From Hypericibacter terrae (lineage in GTDB: Bacteria > Pseudomonadota > Alphaproteobacteria > Dongiales > Dongiaceae): a stretch of DNA of 64,000 nucleotides. The notes under the pieces are model-generated. The model had not been told where the DNA came from, did not search any database, and saw only the letters and a list, made by a program, of their open reading frames with translations. Positions 15,294-23,189 of this stretch are shown here, piece by piece; positions within the stretch are counted from its first letter, which is position 1; each line of letters opens with the position of its first letter. The stretch spans positions 3,647,570 through 3,711,569 of the forward strand of contig NZ_CP042906.1 in assembly GCF_008728855.1 (NCBI RefSeq), read 5' to 3'. Made by a program: the position numbers and the translations under genes.

Positions 15294-16051
15294 TGGGCAT
15301 CCTCGTAAACCCGTTCATGTTCGCCCGCCCATGGGTATTCTCGGCGGCCGGTTCGCATTTTGACGGTGCAGCGGCGCTGAGCAGAACCGGTATCGACGGT
15401 GTCGCTGACTCGGCGAAATTTACTCTGTCCGCATGGATCAATCTGACGGGCGGCGACGGACTTCGTCAGGTTCCGTTCCGCATCGAAGGTAGCGGCGGCC
15501 AGCGGCTCACGTTCGAGCGCACTACCGGAAACAAGTACAACATCAGCGCGAGGCACGGCACGACCACCGTTGCAGATGTGACCTCGACCGCATCGTTTGT
15601 GGCGGGCTCCGGATGGAAGCATATCCTCGCCTCTTGCGATGTGTCGGGAGCAACCGGCGTGTTTCAACTCTATATCCAGGATGCAGCAGCCGGCACATCT
15701 ACCGTCTCGGGCTCTCAGATAATCGACTGGACCTCTAACGGTCTTGTGCGCCTGTCATCCGCTACAAGCGCATCCCCGGCATTTCAAGTCCAGGGCGACA
15801 TGGCCGAGTTCTTCTTGGACATCAAGAACGCGCTTGACCTGACCGTCACTGCCAATCGACGCAAATTCATCAGCGCGAGTGGGCACCCGGTGGACCTTGG
15901 CAGCCAGGGAGCGCTGCCTTTTGGAATGCAACCGGCGTACTACTTCCATCGCGGCGTCAGCGAGTCTCCGACCACCTTCATCGACAACCGTGGATATGGT
16001 GGCGCATTTGCTTTGTCGGGGTCTCTATCTGCGTCGGCAACAGACCCCTAA
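15293..16051 (+). CDS. LamG/concanavalin A-like lectin-fold protein
   Basis: The 252-aa product starts at ATG 15293, reached by TAATG overlap with the 27-codon ORF; an ATG at 15233 in frame lacks a ribosome site. The sequence has the beta-sandwich signature of LamG-type domains: SHFDGAAALSRTG, AKFTLSAWINLTG, then IEGSGGQRLTFERTTGNKY, GWKHILASCDVSG, LYIQDA and QGDMAEFFLDI. Such domains recur in phage tail, fibre and decoration proteins and in secreted bacterial proteins. There is no signal peptide, which favours a virion or intracellular product. A strong hairpin at 16085-16115 follows. Confidence 0.75.
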   Translation: MGILVNPFMFARPWVFSAAGSHFDGAAALSRTGIDGVADSAKFTLSAWINLTGGDGLRQVPFRIEGSGGQRLTFERTTGNKYNISARHGTTTVADVTSTASFVAGSGWKHILASCDVSGATGVFQLYIQDAAAGTSTVSGSQIIDWTSNGLVRLSSATSASPAFQVQGDMAEFFLDIKNALDLTVTANRRKFISASGHPVDLGSQGALPFGMQPAYYFHRGVSESPTTFIDNRGYGGAFALSGSLSASATDP

Positions 16052-16084
16052 AGCAAACTGGTTTGCCAAACGCTCAAATGGAAT

Positions 16085-16115
16085 GGGCCAGCCGGAGTGC
16101 AATTCCGACTGGCCC
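16085..16115 (+). terminator. Strong hairpin after lectin-like gene
   Basis: GGGCCAG-c-CGGA (16085-16096) pairs with TCCG-a-CTGGCCC (16104-16115) around a 7-nt loop, giving 11 pairs with one mismatch. It lies 34 bp past the stop codon. There is no U-tract, so termination may be partial or factor-aided. The rest of 16052-16291 holds no gene. Confidence 0.6.
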
Positions 16116-16291
16116 TAACCATCGTGAGGCCGTGGCGGGGGCCGCTCTAGGGAAACCTGGGGCAGCCCTTGCCCTCTTTGCGGGAGAGGGACAACGATCA
16201 TGGCTTAGGGGGCGAGGCTGTCTAGCAGCGGACTCGAACTGCAATTGAGCGGACGATATAGTCCCTGAACAATATCGGTGGCGAGGAATAC

Positions 16292-17110
16292 ATGCGGACC
16301 GTCATTGGCTGCCCATACGCTCAGAAGGCTTTCGGATACGCGGCCCCCATTGGCGCGCTCGCAGGTCTCATCGGCCTTGGCGGGGGCGAGTTCCGGTTGC
16401 CGGTGTTGATGCACGTCATCGGATTTCCGGCCAAAGCATCGGTGCCACTCAATCTCATCGTCAGCTTGACGACGCTGGCAGCCGCGCTGCTGTTCCGATC
16501 CCACGTCACTCCGGCCGGCACCTTGCAACAGCATTTGCCGGAAATGGCCGGGCTGTTGTGCGGCGGGGTCGCGAGTGCCTTTTGGGGAACGCGGCTGGTC
16601 CAGCGGCTCAAGGACGAGCGGTTAGTGGCCGCCATCGGAGTGTTGCTAGCGGGCATCGGTGTGTTGATGCTGGTCGAGGTCGCTTTTCCATTCGAGCCGC
16701 TTGCCCTATCACCAGATGCGCTGCCGCGTTTCTCGCTGGGAATCGGGCTTGGGGTCGGGATCGGTTTCGTTTCCAGCTTGCTCGGTGTTGCCGGGGGCGA
16801 GTTGCTCATCCCCAGCCTGATGTTCATCTTCGGGGCCGATATCAAAACGGCCGGCACCGCGAGCCTCTTTATATCGCTCGTCATCGTCGCCGTGGGCATC
16901 TGGCGCTATGGGCGCATGGGCGCAATCCCGAAGGGCGGCGGGCCGAGACGCATCATCGCGGCCATGAGCCTCGGCTCAATTATCGGGGGGCTCATCGGGG
17001 GATTGGCGGCTGCCATCGCGCCCGTTGCAGCCCTCAAGATCGTGCTTGGGGTAGTGTTGCTCGCGGCTGCTGGAAAGACCCTCTGGTCTCATCGATCTGC
17101 GCCCAATTGA
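16292..17110 (+). CDS. TauE/SafE (TSUP) family membrane transporter
   Basis: A 272-aa integral membrane protein with about eight hydrophobic segments in two related halves. Each half begins with the family hallmark: GLIGLGGGEFRLPVLMHV and SLLGVAGGELLIPSLMFI. TSUP proteins export or import sulfite, sulfoacetate, taurine-related anions or other small organic anions; the substrate cannot be read from sequence. GAGGAATAC precedes ATG 16292. It is the last gene before attR and is transcribed toward it, so it is a cargo gene of the element rather than core machinery. Confidence 0.9.
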   Translation: MRTVIGCPYAQKAFGYAAPIGALAGLIGLGGGEFRLPVLMHVIGFPAKASVPLNLIVSLTTLAAALLFRSHVTPAGTLQQHLPEMAGLLCGGVASAFWGTRLVQRLKDERLVAAIGVLLAGIGVLMLVEVAFPFEPLALSPDALPRFSLGIGLGVGIGFVSSLLGVAGGELLIPSLMFIFGADIKTAGTASLFISLVIVAVGIWRYGRMGAIPKGGGPRRIIAAMSLGSIIGGLIGGLAAAIAPVAALKIVLGVVLLAAAGKTLWSHRSAPN

Positions 17111-17121
17111 CGCCTATAGCC

Positions 17122-17164
17122 GCTCCCACAACCGCCTTGACGATGCTCCCACAACGCTCCCACA
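17122..17164 (+). repeat. Right arm-type boxes (3 x gctcccaca)
   Basis: gctcccaca at 17122-17130, 17145-17153 and 17156-17164, in the same orientation as the three boxes near attL. The array ends 61 bp before the attR core. Presumed integrase arm sites. Confidence 0.7.
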
Positions 17165-17225
17165 ATGCTCCTGCCGGGTCAGATTCGGCCTTGGTTTCAG
17201 TGGGTTGCCGGTGGCGTGGTGAAAT

Positions 17226-17242
17226 TCCTAGTCCCCCAGCCA
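17226..17242 (+). repeat. attR: copy of tRNA-Gln 3' end
   Basis: Perfect 17-bp match to 3089-3105. It marks the right end of the element. The sequence just beyond it shows features of another element end, so it could equally serve as attL of a second, decayed element. Confidence 0.92.
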
Positions 17243-17313
17243 ACTGCTTTCGCTCAAACATCACAGTCACTTACAGCGACGTCGCCGGCATGTTCTCCGC
17301 GCGGTGTTTCGGG

Positions 17314-17336
17314 CAGTTTTGCAGCCAGTTTTGCAG
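17314..17336 (+). repeat. 11-bp direct repeat at arm-site distance from attR
   Basis: cagttttgcag occurs at 17314-17324 and 17326-17336. It starts 72 bp past the attR core, close to the 79 bp between the attL core and the first box of the main element. It may be the arm-site array of a neighbouring lost integrase. The stretch 17111-17407 has no gene. Confidence 0.5.
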
Positions 17337-17407
17337 GCACCGATCTGCAACTGATTGCACGAAAATCTTTCTGCCAGATTGGCGACGAAGGGCACGCCTC
17401 CCTGACA

Positions 17408-18574
17408 TCACAGACGCTCGGGGCGACCAGGCCAACGAATCCGGATCCAGCGCTTCGGCGGATCTGCCGCCAGCGCCTGCGCGGTTCGTTCGATCTCGTC
17501 AAGGATCGTCGCTTCGCCGCGATACATTCCCACTAGGTTCCGATTGCCAAAACTTCGGGCTCGGCGAACAGCAGCAAGCGCACCGCGGCGATCGCCACGC
17601 GCAACGCGCGTCGCAGCCCAAGCCCGCCAGTAGAAATAGCTGGCTCGGCTCTTACTCCGGACTCCATTCAGAAGCCGCTCCGCCTCGGTTCCGTTCTTGT
17701 CCAGATAGGCGATGAAGAAACTTTGCGCGACCCGCAGCCAGTCGGGCGCATCTCCCGGAAGCGACGCCCGGCGATTGATCAGGGCGCGGGCGCGGGCGAA
17801 ATCCGAAAACTCCATGTAGCGCTGATAGAGCAGGCCATAAGCCTGGTTGTCCGCCCTTCCGGCGGCAACATCAGCCTCGACCTTCCCGACCAGATCCGCA
17901 TTCCAATCCTCCGGCGATATGCCGTCCGCCTGCATGGCCGAAAGCCACCCCGTATGTTCTGTTTGCCGCTCCTGGCGCACCCGCCACTTATCGACCAGTC
18001 TCGCGCCATCCGAGCGTCGGCGATCGGCGAACCAGACCGGCATCAGATTGACGACCGCGAAGACCATCGAAACAACGAAGAACGACATTAGGATCGCTTC
18101 GGCGAGTGGGCCGAAGATATTCGTGGCGACGGCCGCTCGAGCGATGAGGCCCGTCAGCAGATTGGCGTAGATGCCGCCCAGAAGATATGTCGCTTCGCCA
18201 CGCCGCCAATCGCCCCAGAGATCGGGCGTGGCGATGACCATGCCGTCGACCCTCGGCCCTTGACGAAAGGAGAAAACCAACCGCTCCGCTTTCGGGAAAT
18301 ACCAGAACGGCCAGACCATGATGAGGTGAAGGCGCCGGCCGATCAGACGTGCGGCCGTGGCATGCCCAAGCTCGTGGAACAGGGTCGCCAACCAGACCAA
18401 TAATGCCAAGAGTACAATCACGACCGGAAGGTGCCAGCTGCGCGGCGCCATCAGGGAGCCCGCGTCGGACAGCGCATCGGAGGAATAGAACGCATAGCCG
18501 ATGAACAGGATCTGCAGAATCCTGACGAACCCGTTGCCCAGCCGGACCATCCGAGCTCTTACCGTCATTGGCAC
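17408..18574 (-). CDS. M50-type membrane metallopeptidase family protein
   Basis: A 388-aa membrane protein. The zinc motif HELGH lies in LATLFHELGHATAARLIG near residue 69. The second site-2-protease motif appears as NLMPVWFADRRRSDGARL, where N and the later DG pair match the NxxP...DG ligand site of M50 enzymes. Hydrophobic segments surround both motifs, as expected for intramembrane proteolysis. The C-terminal ~170 residues are soluble, helical and Arg-rich and may be a TPR-like partner domain. ATG 18574 and 18568 are both possible starts. It lies between attR and an imperfect third att copy, next to the SHOCT protein. Substrate unknown. Confidence 0.82.
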   Translation of the reverse strand: MPMTVRARMVRLGNGFVRILQILFIGYAFYSSDALSDAGSLMAPRSWHLPVVIVLLALLVWLATLFHELGHATAARLIGRRLHLIMVWPFWYFPKAERLVFSFRQGPRVDGMVIATPDLWGDWRRGEATYLLGGIYANLLTGLIARAAVATNIFGPLAEAILMSFFVVSMVFAVVNLMPVWFADRRRSDGARLVDKWRVRQERQTEHTGWLSAMQADGISPEDWNADLVGKVEADVAAGRADNQAYGLLYQRYMEFSDFARARALINRRASLPGDAPDWLRVAQSFFIAYLDKNGTEAERLLNGVRSKSRASYFYWRAWAATRVARGDRRGALAAVRRARSFGNRNLVGMYRGEATILDEIERTAQALAADPPKRWIRIRWPGRPERL

Positions 18575-18626
18575 CCGAGCCCTCTATCCTGGATAGAACC
18601 TCACCGAAGAAGCGCCAAGGAACCCC

Positions 18627-19382
18627 TCAGGCACCGATCTCGGCCGCTTCATTGCCGAAGCTAAGAAGCCTGGACTTCTGCTGCTGGAATTCTCCATCCG
18701 TGAGCAAGCCCTGATCGCGTAATTGAGCGAGGCGAGAAATCTCCTCGGCGACACCGGCCAAGGAAACGACCCCCGCGGCCGCATTCTGAGCCAGACTCGC
18801 GGCGTCATCTGCAATGCGAATCGCCACCTTGAGGCGCCCCATCCATTCGTCGGCCGACATCATGGCCACCCGATGCGCCGGGCCTCCGCGATCACATTCG
18901 ATATTGAGCAGGTTGAGGCTGAAGTTGGGCCTAGCGGTATCGTTCACCACGATCTTGAGATCTATCCGGCGCACTTTAGGTTCCTGCTTCCTCTTAGCGC
19001 TGAGGGCGCCCACGACAGCGCCAACGCCGCCAAAGACCACCCCGCCGACGATGGCGCGCGCCGCCATGCTCCCGCTCGAGCTCCTGCTGACCATCGCTCC
19101 GTCCTCGGCGACCTCCACTTCCAAGATATCGCGATAATTCAGAATCCGCGTCGCGGAATGCGTGGCCGAAGCTTGGTAGAGGCAGATCTTCTGTCGGCTC
19201 TCATCGATGGCAATCCCATAAAGACCGTCGTCGCTCGTTTGAAAGTGAGAGGCGGTGAAATCAGACATCGAGGTCAGCGACCTGACGGTTGAATTGCGGC
19301 CATAGCGCTTCCCAAACCAAACGAAAATCTTGGCGGCGACCATCACGCCGATGATCAGCAGTAACCATCCCAAGAGCCCCAT
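18627..19382 (-). CDS. Membrane-anchored protein with C-terminal SHOCT domain
   Basis: The 251-aa product from ATG 19382; an in-frame ATG at 19412 adds ten residues. An N-terminal membrane segment (LLGWLLLIIGVMVAAKIFVWF) precedes a PH-like soluble region (YGIAIDESRQKICLY, YRDILEVEVAEDG). A Gly/Ala-rich hydrophobic hairpin follows (AIVGGVVFGGVGAVVGAL). The last ~35 residues form a SHOCT domain (EEISRLAQLRDQGLLTDGEF, then QQQKSRLL), a short module for oligomerisation or tethering. The stop lies about 50 bp before the M50 gene on the same strand, so the two are likely co-transcribed. No enzymatic role is apparent. Confidence 0.75.
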   Translation of the reverse strand: MGLLGWLLLIIGVMVAAKIFVWFGKRYGRNSTVRSLTSMSDFTASHFQTSDDGLYGIAIDESRQKICLYQASATHSATRILNYRDILEVEVAEDGAMVSRSSSGSMAARAIVGGVVFGGVGAVVGALSAKRKQEPKVRRIDLKIVVNDTARPNFSLNLLNIECDRGGPAHRVAMMSADEWMGRLKVAIRIADDAASLAQNAAAGVVSLAGVAEEISRLAQLRDQGLLTDGEFQQQKSRLLSFGNEAAEIGA

Positions 19383-20055
19383 CGGCGTCACCCCCCTGAC
19401 AAAATCACGCAAGCGAGAAATCCTGCCTCTTCCCCAAAAGGCAGCTGCTTGCGCCGCACCGATTAGAGTGCTACCGGCGATAGAACGTCAATGACAGACT
19501 CTCAATTTAACTATATGGGCGGGCGCGAGCCTAAAAGCAGACGACGGCGCCGGAACGATCATCGAGCGAGCGAAAGAGCCAATTGGCGACAACGAGTGCA
19601 CCGCCAACTCTTCACATCGAACCCCGTAAAACTTCCGCTAGGGTTGACGCGAGACTTCCACTAGGGGTGCCGTAGGACATTTGTTAGCGGCCAAGCTCAA
19701 GGCCGTTGACCGGGCCCTCGCTTGCCAACGGCGAGGCACCGCGTGCCGGGGCGTTCCGGGGGCCAGCAGGGCTGCCGGAGGCCGGCCGATCCGATACCTG
19801 GCGAAAAGGGGCTCACACGAACCCATCTAGGATGGATATCGAAACCGGGGCGCCCGCCGCCATTCGATATAGCATGCCCCAGATGCCGTTGCCGGTTTGC
19901 ATTGTACCGGGAGGCTGTGCCAGCCTAGATCTCCCGATTCCGCTATGCCTTTGAATCACCAAGGCCTCCGAGAGTCTTGCTGGGATTCCTAGTGCCCCCA
20001 GCAAATTCCTCCCCTCCCTGCCGTCCATTCCCGTCGGAACTCGCGGCTGCGGTCG
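19383..20055. other. ~670-bp region without a supported gene
   Basis: It contains a possible 57-codon basic ORF (19491-19664) with weak translation signals, a short imperfect direct repeat (acttccgctaggg at 19631, acttccactaggg at 19653) and the att-like sequence at 19985-20003. Otherwise I see nothing coding. Confidence 0.45.
19985..20003 (+). repeat. Third, imperfect copy of the tRNA-Gln 3' end
   Basis: attcctagtgcccccagca matches the attR copy (attcctagtcccccagcca) except for one inserted G and one missing C. It may be the far end of a second element starting at 17226. It also sits inside a small inverted repeat (ttgctggg / cccagcaa), so chance or a hairpin is an alternative reading. Confidence 0.45.
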
Positions 20056-21042
20056 TCAGGCGCGCAACTCTCGCCGCACCACATTCGTCCAGAGACGACG
20101 CAGGCTGTCCGCGCCGCCGGCGAGCGAGCTCCAGAGCGTCGCATCGCCGACCAGCAGATCGCCGGCGAAGACCCCGCGCTTGGACTGCAGCAAGGCATCG
20201 AAGGTCGATCGGCCATCCTGGGTGAAGGGATGGGGCGCCGCCGTGGGGTCGATGAACTGGCGCGCCAGCACCTCCATCTTGGCGACGGCGTCGCCGCGAC
20301 GCTCGAGATGCGGCAGATGAGGGTGGAGATTGAAACTGGTCACCCCCGCCAGAAGCCGCAAGCGGTCGAGCGCGACATCGATCTCGAGGGGCGCCGGCGA
20401 TCCGTCGGGCTCGGCGGCGGGATGCAGCCCGAAGCGGTTTTCCACTGGAACGCCCAGTCCGGCCAGGAGCGAGCGCGCGAAGCCGCCGAAGCCCTGTTGC
20501 GGCGGGATCGCCCGATCCCCGTGATGAAGAAACTGCGCGAGCTGAAGTTTCTTCCGATCGGCGTCCGAAAGCCCCGCGGCCTCGCCGACGTCGTGATGGG
20601 GGCAGACGAAAACAAGGTTGCCCGGGATCGCGAGGAACGAGCGGATGGCATCGACTTCGGCGGCACTCGCCTGCTGCCGGGTGCGGAGCGAATCGAAGCT
20701 GATGACGATGAGCGTGTCGATCGTCTCGAGGAGACCGCCGTCGAGGGGCCGGTGACGGCCGTCGCCGCCGTCGCGCTCGACTTCGAGGACCGGGTGGCCC
20801 GTCTGGGCGCCCGCCTGCGCGACAAAGTCCACGAAGTTCTTCTTCAATATCCGATCGAGAAAGCCCGCGATGCCCTGATCGAAGCTCGCCGGATCGGACA
20901 GTTCCTCGAAATGCGGGTACAGGATCCGGCGGCTTTCGAACAACGCCGGAAAGCGGTTCTCGATGACGGAAAGCGGCGCGTCGATCTCGCCCGGCCGGCT
21001 CCAGGCGTAATAGAAGGCAACCTTACGGCCGGTCATGGTCAT
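20056..21042 (-). CDS. Unrecognised 328-aa protein
   Basis: A soluble protein with Rossmann-like alternation. The N-terminus reads KVAFYYAWSRPGEIDAPLSV. A central strand (TLIVISFDSLRTRQQ) is followed by FLAIPGNLVFVCPHHDVG, which recalls the flavodoxin or class I amidotransferase-like folds of ThuA/DJ-1-type proteins. Later segments are helical with HPHLPHLERRGD and HPFTQDGRSTFDALLQ. The codon use and GC-rich third positions fit the chromosome, unlike the element genes. It is a lone leftward gene just beyond the att-like site. I do not recognise its family with confidence. Confidence 0.6.
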   Translation of the reverse strand: MTMTGRKVAFYYAWSRPGEIDAPLSVIENRFPALFESRRILYPHFEELSDPASFDQGIAGFLDRILKKNFVDFVAQAGAQTGHPVLEVERDGGDGRHRPLDGGLLETIDTLIVISFDSLRTRQQASAAEVDAIRSFLAIPGNLVFVCPHHDVGEAAGLSDADRKKLQLAQFLHHGDRAIPPQQGFGGFARSLLAGLGVPVENRFGLHPAAEPDGSPAPLEIDVALDRLRLLAGVTSFNLHPHLPHLERRGDAVAKMEVLARQFIDPTAAPHPFTQDGRSTFDALLQSKRGVFAGDLLVGDATLWSSLAGGADSLRRLWTNVVRRELRA

Positions 21043-21340
21043 CCGCCTTTCGCAGCATCGGGGCGCCGTCGGAACCGGCGGTGGGAGAGAGTCTCGATAC
21101 CCTCCCGACCCGATCAGGCCCGGGGGCAGCCCGCCGGCATTCTGCAGGCGCCCTTCGGGGCGGGCTTGAACATATCGCCCTCCTCGTCGACCGCCGGAGA
21201 GCTGCGCCGGGGCCGGGTGCTATCCCCCGGCCTTTTCCAAAGACTTGGGCAGCCCCAGATGATCAGGGCAGGAACATCCTATAATCCCGTGACCGGGCCA
21301 GAGAAGCTGGCCGCTCGGATCGTCCCATAGAGGGTGCTGA

Positions 21341-22408
21341 ATGTCGGGCCCGTCCCCATCGCCGCCGCGTCCCCCCTTCGCATCGCTGGCGCTCATTGCC
21401 GTCATCGTCGCCGTCGTGGCCGGCGCGTTCGCCTATACGGCGGGGTGGCTCTCGCCCGGTCGCCTCACCCCGACCAAGATCGTCGAGGCGTTCGCGCCGC
21501 CGACCGGCCCGGCCCTCGGCCACCGGCGGAACCATGCCAAGGGCATCTGCTTCACTGGCCAGTTCGAGGCGAACGGGAACGGCGCGGCGCTCTCGCGCGC
21601 CCAGGTATTCGCCGCCGGCCAGTATCCGGCCATCGGCCGGTTCAATCTCGGCACGCCCGATCCCAACGCCCCGGACGCCACGGTCCGGGTGCGGGGCATG
21701 GGGCTCCAGATATCGACTCCCGACGGCCAGGTGTGGCGCACGGCCATGATCGATGCGCCGTTCTTTCCGGTCTCGACCCCGAAGGCGTTCTACGGGTTGC
21801 TGGAGGCGTCGCACAGCAAGGATCCGGATGCGATGAAGAGTTTCATCGCCGCGAATCCCGAGTTCGCCGCGTTCGGTGAGTGGGCCAAGAACGCGCCTTG
21901 GACGGCGAGCTACGCGGAAGAGCCCTATAACGGCCTCAACGCCTTCCTCTTCGTCGATGGCTCCGGTGCCGAGCATGCGGTGCGCTGGTCGCTCCGCCCG
22001 CAGGCACCCATCGTGCCGATCACGCCGGAGGATCTCACCAAGCTCGGCCCCGACCATCTCGACCAGGAGATCACGGACCGGGTCGCCAAGGAACCGCAGC
22101 GCTGGACCCTGGTGGTGACCGTCGCCGATCCGGGCGATCCGACGTCCGATCCCAGCAAGGCATGGCCGGAAGGGCGCAAGACCGTCGAGGTGGGCACGCT
22201 CGTCGTGCAGCAGATCCAGGCCGAACGCGATGGCCCGTGCCGCGACATCAATTTCGACCCGACCTTCCTGCCGAACGGCATCACGGTGTCGGACGATCCC
22301 TTCCCGGCCGCGCGATCGTCCGCTTACGCGCGGTCCTACGCCCTGCGCACGGCCGAGGTTCAATATTATCCCTATCACCAGCAAACCGCGGCGGGGACCC
22401 AGCCATGA
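21341..22408 (+). CDS. Membrane-anchored catalase-family peroxidase
   Basis: A 355-aa heme protein of the small catalase-related (SrpA-type) peroxidase group. An N-terminal membrane segment (FASLALIAVIVAVVAGAFAYTA) suggests the enzyme is anchored on the periplasmic side. The distal heme histidine lies in RRNHAKGICFTGQFEAN. The proximal heme tyrosine is in the C-terminal SSAYARSYALR. GRFNLGTPDPNAPD and RVRGMGLQI are family-typical. These enzymes lack the full-size catalase C-terminal regions and often act as peroxidases. The stop overlaps the start of a cytochrome b561 gene (ATGA at 22405-22408), implying joint synthesis and probably electron transfer between the two. Confidence 0.9.
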   Translation: MSGPSPSPPRPPFASLALIAVIVAVVAGAFAYTAGWLSPGRLTPTKIVEAFAPPTGPALGHRRNHAKGICFTGQFEANGNGAALSRAQVFAAGQYPAIGRFNLGTPDPNAPDATVRVRGMGLQISTPDGQVWRTAMIDAPFFPVSTPKAFYGLLEASHSKDPDAMKSFIAANPEFAAFGEWAKNAPWTASYAEEPYNGLNAFLFVDGSGAEHAVRWSLRPQAPIVPITPEDLTKLGPDHLDQEITDRVAKEPQRWTLVVTVADPGDPTSDPSKAWPEGRKTVEVGTLVVQQIQAERDGPCRDINFDPTFLPNGITVSDDPFPAARSSAYARSYALRTAEVQYYPYHQQTAAGTQP

Positions 22409-22968
22409 GCAGCGGCGGCGTGCGATTCACCGTTCTTCAGCGTTCGCTGCACTGGCTCATGGCGGCCTGCATCCTGGCGATGTTCTTCATCGGGGTCGGC
22501 ATGGTGTCGACGGTCATGCCGAAATACATTCCCCTCCTGGCGACGCACAAGACGCTCGGCATGGCGATCCTCGTCCTCGCGCTGATCCGGCTGGTCGTGC
22601 GCCTCCGCTACGGCGCGCCGCGACTGCCGGCGGATCTGCCGGAGCCGATGAAGCTCGCGGCACATCTGTCCCATTACGCGCTCTATGCCCTCATGATCGC
22701 CATGCCGCTGATCGGCTGGGCGATGATGTCGGCCAGCGCCTATCCGATCGTGCTCTATGGCGGCATCCACCTTCCCGCCATCCTGCCCCAGAGCGACGCC
22801 GTGCGGACGATCCTCTGGAACGCGCACCACTACCTGGCGTTCGCCTTCTTCGCGCTGGTGCTGCTGCACCTCGCCGCCGCGCTCTTCCATGCGCTGGTCC
22901 GGCGGGACGGCGTCTTCCAGAGCATGGCGCCGGGGCCGTCCCACGATAAGGTTGCCGCGGCCGAGTGA
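22405..22968 (+). CDS. Cytochrome b561 family protein
   Basis: A 187-aa four-helix membrane protein of the bacterial cytochrome b561 type. Heme-ligand histidines occur in SLHWLMAACI, LATHKTLG, HLSHYALYALMI and the last helix region WNAHHYLAF...LLHLAAALFHAL. It starts at ATG 22405, inside the last codons of the catalase-like gene. Such b561 proteins shuttle electrons between the quinone pool and periplasmic partners. The coupling suggests that this one feeds quinol electrons to the peroxidase, an inference from gene order. Confidence 0.93.
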   Translation: MSSGGVRFTVLQRSLHWLMAACILAMFFIGVGMVSTVMPKYIPLLATHKTLGMAILVLALIRLVVRLRYGAPRLPADLPEPMKLAAHLSHYALYALMIAMPLIGWAMMSASAYPIVLYGGIHLPAILPQSDAVRTILWNAHHYLAFAFFALVLLHLAAALFHALVRRDGVFQSMAPGPSHDKVAAAE

Positions 22969-23189
22969 CGGACGGCGCTGCGGCCTGATCCGGCGCCCGG
23001 ACAAAAGGAGCCCTCATTTCCCCCCCGCCGCTCCCAATGCTGCGGCCTTCTGCGCGCCTCGGCTTGGCATGAACCTCAACGCTATGCTTGAGTAGCAGCC
23101 CGGCGAATTGAAGTGCAGGCGAAGACAAGGTTGCGACGGCGGCAGGACCGCCGGCGCAGGGCCAACAACGCAACGGGGCAGGCGGGGCC

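Larger units (their letters stand above)
3089..17242. mobile_element. Integrated element in tRNA-Gln (about 14.15 kb)
   Basis: The element is bounded by the 17-bp tRNA-derived repeat, with the integrase just inside the left end and similar box arrays inside both ends. Its gene content differs from the flanks: nucleases, a resolvase, a helicase-like protein, many small unrecognised genes and a lectin-like protein. There are no recognisable terminase, portal, capsid, conjugation or plasmid partition genes. It is therefore either a phage satellite, a strongly reduced prophage or an uncharacterised integrative element. A relic integrase at 5546-5686 shows earlier recombination. Confidence 0.88.

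Noticed and set aside
19491-19664. 57-codon basic ORF (MTDSQFNYMGGREP...)
   Set aside because: No convincing ribosome site and no similarity recognised; the Arg-rich stretch fits a random GC-rich frame.
20230-21330. 366-aa plus-strand ORF
   Set aside because: Antisense to the 20056-21042 gene with typical shadow composition, no ribosome site.
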